Origin: Eutreptiella sp. 'Long Island Sound 2002'
Lineage: Eukaryota > Euglenozoa > Euglenophyceae > Eutreptiales > Eutreptiaceae
Direction of reading: 5' to 3'
Assembly: GCA_964036045.1 (NCBI GenBank)
Contig: OZ038383.1
Location: 40,570,354 to 40,634,353, forward strand
Length of the DNA stretch: 64,000 nucleotides
Numbering within the stretch: the stretch's first letter is position 1; each line of letters opens with the position of its first letter. Positions 57,600-64,000 of the stretch are shown here, in pieces. The position numbers were made by a program, and so were the translations under genes. The notes below the pieces were generated by a model, which was not told the origin of the DNA, did not search any database, and saw nothing but the letters and a program-made list of their open reading frames with translations.

Positions 57600-58459
57600 A
57601 AGCGCAACAAGGAGGCGTACAACAGCAGCCACAAGCGCAGCAAGCAGAGGTACAACAGGAGCAACAGCAACAAGCCCAACAAGTAACCCCACAGGCAGGG
57701 GGACAGCAACAGCAGCCACAAGTGCAACAAGCAGCGGTACAAGAGCAGCAACGACAAGCACACAAAGTACCCACGGGCAGACCTCCTCCGCAGCAACAAA
57801 AAGCCAGCCCAGCACGCCCAACAAGTAATGCAACAAACAGCGGGAGCAGTAGAAGTACACGATGGACCACAGCTTGTAGGTGTAAACGACAACAGCAACG
57901 GTGGCAACAGCAACGGCAATGGCAACAACTATGGCAACGATGGCAACGGCAGTCGCGAGGGCGATGGGGATGTGGACGACGACGATGGCGATGGCCATCC
58001 CAGGGGAGGGCGATGGGGATGGGGAAGATGACGATGGCGATGATGGGGATCACACATCGGCAAGGATGGGCCTGGTGGAAGAGGACGGATAGCGGAGCGT
58101 ATTGGGGCCCGGGGAAGGAGCTATGCGAGTCCAGTCCAATCGTTGTCGAGTTCCCTGATCCAAGCCATGACAAAAACCGCGTGACCTTGACTTGTGAGTG
58201 GATAGAAGAAAGGGAAATAGCCCAGACAAAAGAGCCATCGAGGGCATGGAAGGACAAGGTCAACGGTTGGATGCAGGATGCCGTGCAGCGCAGAGAAGAG
58301 GCCCTGGACGAATGGGAGGAAGCGCTTGAAGACCTGCACAAAGCAGGGAACAAAATGCCGGACGAGTTAAAAAAGCGGAAGGGTCCAGCTGGGAAACAGG
58401 ACGAGCAGCTGCGCAAAAAAGTCCTGGTGGCACTGAAGATGGCTGAGGAGAAAACTTGA
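57600..58459 (+). pseudogene. Gln/Asn/Asp-rich protein gene, frame-shifted
   Basis: The plus strand encodes a Gln-rich run (QQPQVQQAAVQEQQ), then Asn/Gly repeats (DNSNGGNSNGNGNN), then an acidic run (DGDVDDDDGDGH), each in a different frame. A well-formed C-terminal part follows in the frame ending at 58459 (CEWIEEREIAQTKEPSRAWK, RREEALDEWEEALEDLHKAG). Indels in the repeats probably explain the shifts. No known domain. The long minus frame across this region is its mirror image. Confidence 0.4.
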
Positions 58460-58600
58460 TCTCGAATGGTGGGCTCGAAAATGCTGTGGCAGCCTACACC
58501 ACTGTATAACCTGTGCAGTAGCTGCGAACCCCCCCCCCCCCGCAGCGCCCCGTGCATAGAGACATGCCTCGCCCGCAAGAAGCTGTAGGTTACCCAATTC

Positions 58601-59149
58601 ATGTTGTACATACTCACTGCGCCTAAATGCCCACGCACACTGGAGGCCACATGGCATGAACTCAGTTTGGTGCCAGCAAAGAAAAAGGGTGAGGAGAAAA
58701 CGGACTTCGCAAATGACCTGAGGTATCTAGTTGGGGTGCTAAGAGGTAGGATCCGCCCGATGCCGCTTAAGCTCAAGGCCGTGAAGGAGAAGATTCCCCG
58801 AAGGCACCAATGGCATCCATCGGAGTACTGGGGGATTTTCCCCTGCACCGTTTTGCGGTCCCCATTACAAAAGGCGAGCCAGAGGAATAGGGGAAGCCGA
58901 AGCAAAAGAGAACGGGCCTCAAATTCAAGGACACATTGGGGAAGAAGAAGGATATGGCCAAAACGAAAGGAAAGAAAGGTGGAGAAAGTGAAAGGAGGAG
59001 AAGCAAAAGGAGGACAAGCAAGAGAAGGAGCAGCACAAGGGTCCTCGTCCAAAGGCCTGCCGCCTGAGGCTGAAGATAGTGGATCTCGAGGGCACACCAT
59101 CCTCCAAGACCCTCCACGACAATCTTGTAAAGAGGGGTGCCGAGGTTAA
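58601..59149 (+). CDS. Basic unidentified ORF
   Basis: A 182-codon frame. The first ~110 residues look globular (LRYLVGVLRGRIRPMPLKLK, WHPSEYWGIFP). The rest is Arg/Lys/Gly-rich. It lies 140 bases past the Q-rich gene and may be a later exon of it. Function unknown. Confidence 0.3.
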   Translation: MLYILTAPKCPRTLEATWHELSLVPAKKKGEEKTDFANDLRYLVGVLRGRIRPMPLKLKAVKEKIPRRHQWHPSEYWGIFPCTVLRSPLQKASQRNRGSRSKRERASNSRTHWGRRRIWPKRKERKVEKVKGGEAKGGQAREGAAQGSSSKGLPPEAEDSGSRGHTILQDPPRQSCKEGCRG

Positions 59150-59785
59150 ACTTTTGATACGGAAGCACATGGTCAAGGCGATGGACTGATGTGTTTACAT
59201 GGCCTTGAAGGCGGTATCTTGGTTTACCAGTGTCGGCCCAGCAGGCTGGGTGGATATGTCGCCAGTCGCACAAATCCTTTGTGCACTGCCCCCTGAGGCT
59301 AGTGATATGATTGAAGGCATGCTATGATGGATGAAAGAAAGTTTGCCTCTTGTGCGTTCACGCCGAAGCCCCAATAGGGGGCAGCGCCCTTGGTGGGGGC
59401 GAACCCTTGACTCGCTTGCCGATGGTTTTGCTGCTGAGAAAAAATAGAAGCTGGCCGCCGTATATTTCCACTGACCAACCTTGAACTGCCTGTTGTCGCT
59501 GCCTTCCACATCCAAAGCAAGCGGCCGGGGGGTATGCACACGAAGGGCTGCTTTCAAGCGTGGTCTCAAGCTCACCGATGTGACGGAGAAATGCTTAGGC
59601 GTCACAAGTTGCCCGCCCTCTAGGACAACATATACGCACGATGTGAGAATCTTCTACATTTCTAGTTTGAGTATGCTATTTGACATATGTGAGCAATGTT
59701 GGTACCAGCGTTGTGTGACATCCATTGAAATAGGTGGTGATGTGTTAGCCTTAGGTATCCGCTTCATCTAGTGTATCATGTTGGA
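59150..59785. other. No gene seen
   Basis: Sequence between the basic ORF and the palindrome array; no supported features. Confidence 0.35.
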
Positions 59786-59789
59786 GGTT

Positions 59790-61330
59790 TTTTTGAAGCT
59801 GGCCGAAATTGAGGCCAGCTTTTGGGCTCCATTGGAAACATCCATGTGTATATACACCTTTTAACGCTTCTGGCCGAAATTTCGGCCAGCTTTTTGGTTT
59901 AATGTTGAATGACTATACTCATTTTCATTTTTTTAAGGGCTGGCCGAAATTTCTCCCAGCTCTCTGGTCTAATCACCATTCATACACTTATACTGGCCTT
60001 TTTTTGTTGGTGTGGCCGAAATTTCGGCCAGCATTTCCTCTTTCTGCGCATATCAACAATTGTGCTCCCATCCAACACATTCTTCTTGGTTCCAAGGGTT
60101 CCACAAAACCGACCTATACACCACACGTGAAAGAGCAGCAAAGATACGGTTCTTTGAACAGCAAACAAAACTACCCCCAAAGGATATACGTGTATTTCCT
60201 ATTTGTATTAACCTGGCCGAAATTTCGGCCAGCTTTTCCAAGAACATCAAAACACATGGTCTTATTCACCAGACAGGCCCAAGCTGGCCGAAATTTCGGC
60301 CAGGTCCTTCAAAACTTTAAATAACGTCACAGAAAATCGATACCTTTGAGGTTTTTTGGAAGTTGGCCGAAATTGAGGCCAGCTTTTCCATTGGTTCCAT
60401 TGGAAACATGCATGTGTATATCCACTTTTTAACGCTTCTGGCCGAAACTTCGGCCAGCTTTTTGGTGTAACGTTGAATGACTATACTCATTTTCATTGTT
60501 TTAAGGGCTGGCCGAAATTTCTCCCAGCTCTCTGGTCTAATCAGCTTCCATACGTTCATCTTCCGCTTTTTTGCCAGTGTGTGCCAAAAAATTCAAAACA
60601 CATGGTAGTATTCACCAGACAGGCCCAAGCTGGCCGAAATTTCGGCCAGGTCCTTCAAAACTTGAAATAACGTCACGGAAATGGATACCTTTGAGCTTTT
60701 TTGGAAGCTGGCGGAAATTGAGGTCAGCTTTTCCATTGGTTCCATTGGAAACATGCATGTGTATATACACCTTTTAACGCTTCTGGCCGAAATTTCGGCC
60801 AGCTTTTTGGTTTAGTGTTGAATGACTATACTCATTTTCATTTTGTTAAGGGCTGGCCGAAATTTCTCCCAGCTCTCTGGTCTAATCACCTTTCATACAC
60901 TCGTATCCCGCTTTTTTGCCGGTGTGGCCGAAATTTCGGCCAGTGTGTCCCATTTCTGCGCATATTAGCAATTGTTTTCCCATCCAAAACATCTGGCCGA
61001 AATTTCTGCCAACTTGCAATTCTTGTTGTGCATAAATATTACACCGTACACTTCTATAAAGCTGCTTTCTTCTCACAGCGTTAATGCTTTCTGGTATTAC
61101 TATAACTGTCATGCTCGTATGGGGTGTGCCACGCATTGCCACTGTTTTGTGTGTACATTCTCTATTTTGCATTTTGCTGGCCGAAATTTCGGCCAAAGTT
61201 GCCTTATGTGGACCCCTGATTCCAAATGACACACATTTCTGGCAGAAATTTCGGCCAGCTTCTCGGCAACCCAATTTTGAACAGTGGTTTCACATCCAGT
61301 GCATGGCTGGCCGAAATTTCGGCTATGGTA
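59790..61330 (+). repeat. Left arm of GGCCGAAATTTCGGCC palindrome array
   Basis: Eight exact copies of the 16-bp palindrome plus about ten variants (GGCCGAAATTGAGGCC, GGCCGAAATTTCTCCC and others) occur every 60-90 bases. They sit inside a higher-order unit: TTTTGGAAGCTGGCC..., then CCATTGGAAACATGCATGTG, CTTTTAACGCTTC, GTTGAATGACTATACTCATT, and CAGACAGGCCCAAGC, repeated about three times with internal deletions. Confidence 0.9.
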
Positions 61331-61447
61331 TTCCATCATTCGTGTCAAGACGTCGATTTTGGGCCATTTTGTGTTGAATTGCGCTTGTTATTGCCACTTT
61401 TGTTATTTCTCTTTCCATGAAATCCCCTACTGTAGCATCCTTTTTTA

Positions 61448-62054
61448 TGACCGAGCCTGCAATGGATTCACAGGAGGTGCTTATTTCCCTTCCAGCTGAA
61501 GCTGCGTCCGAAAATGGGCAATCCCAACCTGCCCATCAACCGGACGGGGATAAGGCAAGCACAGAGGGACTTCAAGGGAAGCCTAAGGCACCACCAATGA
61601 AAAATTCATCAACCACCATCACGTTATCCGACTGGGTCACGTCCACAACCAAAATAAAAGTTTTCTTTGACCAAATTGTAATAGACCACGACCGAAGCAT
61701 TGGCCACGTCCGTAAATTATCCGAGGATCGTGTGCAGCGGCGCTATGACGATCTCAAGGCCGCACCACCAGTGGATTGCATCCAAGATCTTCTTTTTTAT
61801 AAAGTCATTCGTATGTCTCCTGTTGCCTACTGCCATTCCCAACGGGTTATATTGTTTGCCGGTACGAAGGTTGGCCGAAATTTTGGCCAGCATCTGCGTC
61901 CCTAAGTGTTTTTGGTGTACTGCTATTGTTTTTTCCCATAGCCCGTGTGGATTTGTCAGTTGGCAAGTATTTGCTTGTCATTGAGTGTGGTACATTGTAC
62001 ACCATCTTCAAATGCCAGTGCACCTGTGCTCTTTGCGCATGTCTACCGTCATAG
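61448..62054 (+). CDS. Two-exon gene between the palindrome arms
   Basis: The exon to 61861 starts at ATG 61448 (61417 and 61465 are alternatives). The intron 61862-61941 (80 nt, GTACGA...CCCATAG) is followed by an exon to TAG 62052-62054. The phase is 1 on both sides, and the joined reading LFA-ARVDLSVGKYLLVIECG is smooth. The protein is about 175 residues: an acidic/Pro-rich N-terminus, a central helix region (TKIKVFFDQIVIDHDRSIGH, EDRVQRRYDDL), and a Cys-rich end (FKCQCTCALCAC). The intron carries a one-mismatch copy of the array palindrome. No family recognised. Position between inverted arms suggests cargo or the protein of a mobile element. Confidence 0.5.
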
Positions 62055-62069
62055 GTATCCATTTCGGTG

Positions 62070-63130
62070 ACGTTACTTCAACTTTTGAAGGACCTGGCCG
62101 AAATTTCGGCCAGCTTGGGCCTGTCCGGTGAATAAGACAATGTGTTTTGATGTTCTTGGAAAAGCTGGCCGAAATTTCGGCCAGGTTAATAAAAATACGA
62201 AATACACGTATATCCTTTGGGGGTAGTTTTGTTTGCTATTCAATGAACCGTATCTTTGCTGCTCTTTTACTTGTGGTGCATAGGTGGCTTTTGTGGAAAC
62301 CCTGGAACCAAGAAGAATGTGTTGGATGGGAAAACAATTGCTGATATGCGCAGAAAGAGGAAATGCTGGCCGAAATTTCGGCCACACCAACAAAAAAAGC
62401 CGAATATGAGTGTATGAATGGTGATTAGAGCACAGAGCCGGGAGAAATTTCGGCCAGCCCTTAAAAAAAGTGAAAATGAGTATAGTCATTCAACACTAAA
62501 CCAAAAAGCTGGCCGAAATTTCGGCCAGAAGCGTTAAAAGGTGTATATACACATGCATGTTTCCAATGGAACCAATGGAAAAGCTGGCCTCAATTTCGGC
62601 CAGCTTGCAAAAAACCTCAAAGGTATCCATTTCTGTGACGTTATTTCAAGGTTTGAAGGACCTGGCCGAAATTTCGGCCAGCTTGGGCCTGTCTCGTGAA
62701 TGACACCATGTGTTTTGATGTTTTTGGACCCGACTGGCAAAAAAGCCGAATATGAACGTATGGAAGCTGATTAGACCAGAGAGCTGGGAGAAATTTCGGC
62801 CAGCCCTTAAAAAAATGAAAATGAGTATAGTCATTCAACGTTAAACCAAAAAGCTGGCCGAAATTTCGGCCAGAAGCGTTAAAAGGTGTATATGCACATG
62901 CATGTTTCCAATGGAACCAATGGAAAAGCTGGCCTCAATTTCGGCCAGCTTCCAAAAAAGCTCAAACGTATCCATTTCTGTGGCGTTATTTCAAGTTTTG
63001 AAGGACCTGGCCGAAATTTCGGCCAGCTTTGGCCTGTCTGGTGAATAACACCATGTGTTTTGATTGTTTTGGCACAAATTGGCCGAAATTTCGGCCAGGT
63101 TCATAAAAAAAGGAAATACACGTATATGCT
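62070..63130 (-). repeat. Right arm of the palindrome array (inverted)
   Basis: Eight exact GGCCGAAATTTCGGCC copies (62096, 62167, 62368, 62511, 62664, 62856, 63009, 63081) plus variants. The spacer sequences are the reverse complement of the left arm, including ACTACCCCCAAAGGATATAC and the 5' CCATTGGAAACATGCATGTG units. The two arms form a long imperfect inverted repeat around 61.3-62.07 kb. Confidence 0.9.
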
Positions 63131-63139
63131 TTGGGGGTA

Positions 63140-63600
63140 GTTTTGTTTGTTTTTCAATGACCCATATTTTTGCTGTTCTTTTACTTGTGCTGTATACGTG
63201 GGTTTTGTGGTAACCCTGGAACCAAGGGGTAAAAGTAATAATAGATGGACCCCCCCCCCCCCTACTAAAGGAATGCAATGGTCTAAATGTAAAATACCAC
63301 CATATTTTTGTGATTTGGTATCTTTATTTCGAAAATTTGTGTGTAGCTAGAAATAGAAATAACGGCATATATTTCACATACATACCTTCATTTTGCCTAT
63401 TGCCACCGGGGGGGGATAGATACCCCCAAAATAACACCCCTTTTCACATACTTTTCTCCTCACTGCAACATGGACTTCCGTGGGCCATAGCGCCAGGTGG
63501 GGGGCGGGCAACTTGTGACGCCTAAGAAATTGTGGTCGAGACTGTGGGAATGAGGGCTGCACGTGATTGCGTCGCATGAAGCGGCAAAAGGCCCAAGGGA
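63140..63600. other. No gene seen
   Basis: AT-rich flank with a poly-C run (63251-63261) and a G-run near 63409. No supported coding sequence. Confidence 0.35.
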
Positions 63601-63603
63601 TGG

Positions 63604-63804
63604 ATGGGCAAAAGTGGCCCACACCAGGAGACAAGAAAAAAGCCCGCTGTGGATGGTGCTACACATGAAGAGACAAGAAATAAGCCAGCTGCGGATGGTG
63701 GCACACATGAATGGATAGGAAAAAACTTGACTGCGGGTGGTGGCACACATAAAGAGACAGGGAAAAAGGCTACTACCGATGGTGGCACACATAAAGCGAC
63801 TTAG
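63604..63804 (+). CDS. 48-bp minisatellite in a short ORF
   Basis: About four 48-bp units, each keeping the frame and encoding a 16-residue repeat like THEETRNKPAADGG. The 66-codon frame ends at TAG. It may be the repeat end of a longer gene. The minus-strand readings are mirrors. Confidence 0.4.
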   Translation: MGKSGPHQETRKKPAVDGATHEETRNKPAADGGTHEWIGKNLTAGGGTHKETGKKATTDGGTHKAT

Positions 63805-64000
63805 GCCACGCAAACTGCCCACCCCCGTGGCACACTTTTGCCCGGTTCTATACCCAAAAAGAGCAGTGTAAAAAACTCCCCTTTTTTGAACGTGTATTTT
63901 CGCGGCCGATGAAGTTAGGGGTTCAAAACACCCTTTCTACACTACTACCTCATGATGATTGAAAATGCTGATCTCAAAAGTATGTTTCCCATGATTGCAG

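Noticed and set aside
57514-59100. 528-codon minus-strand ORF
   Set aside because: It is the antisense of Gln/Asn/Asp-rich and GC-rich sequence. Its translation is Leu/Val/Ser/Cys low complexity with no domain, while plus-strand segments look like real protein.
59790-63130. CRISPR-like array
   Set aside because: Repeats are palindromic and regularly spaced, but spacers are themselves repeated, the arms are inverted, and the host is a eukaryote.

Overview
This is a repeat-rich nuclear segment of a flagellated eukaryote, probably a protist or alga. The evidence is short GT-AG introns, several non-LTR retrotransposons (LINEs), DNA transposons and tyrosine-recombinase elements, long AT microsatellites, and one clear ciliary gene (IFT74). 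I see no bacterial operons, rRNA or certain tRNA genes. The species cannot be fixed from the sequence. A green-lineage flagellate is a guess only.

Layout. 0.3-3.4 kb: an unidentified spliced gene whose introns carry a 24-bp perfect or near-perfect palindrome. 5.3-9.8 kb: exons of one or two unidentified spliced genes. 12.6-14.2 kb: decayed LINE A (reverse transcriptase pieces and RNase H). 16.3-20.7 kb: LINE B, with about 1 kb of its middle inverted in place. 21.6-22.6 kb: a complete but internally deleted hAT transposon with terminal inverted repeats and an 8-bp target duplication. 22.6-27.5 kb: a tRNA-like SINE, simple repeats and a degenerate ~200-bp satellite. 27.6-33.4 kb: LINE C, with its ORF1/endonuclease half on + and its RT/RNase H half on -. 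34.7-36.4 kb: IFT74, intronless and intact, the only confidently named host gene. 39.5-40.05 kb: a ~110-bp satellite. 40.2-40.9 kb: a small two-exon gene. 44.4-46.6 kb: LINE D (RT C-terminus, zinc knuckle, RNase H), starting abruptly at an AT microsatellite. 47.7-55.4 kb: four copies of a TA-flanked ~1.0-1.2 kb inverted-repeat element; one of them is split precisely by a 3.07-kb tyrosine-recombinase (Crypton-like) transposon. 56.2-59.2 kb: a DDE transposase remnant and a low-complexity Q/N/D-rich gene. 59.8-63.1 kb: an inverted pair of arrays packed with the perfect palindrome GGCCGAAATTTCGGCC, around a small two-exon gene.

The most unusual theme is locus-private palindromes. Each of two unrelated spliced genes has its own hairpin sequence inside introns with matching phases, and in the second case the same hairpin fills two mirrored arrays of more than 1 kb. 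The second theme is the compact tyrosine-recombinase element, which carries no reverse transcriptase. Nearly its whole length is one coding frame, broken by a single TGA and a poly-C frameshift. Many LINE frames are broken by single stops and indels, so these copies look mostly dead. IFT74 is clean.
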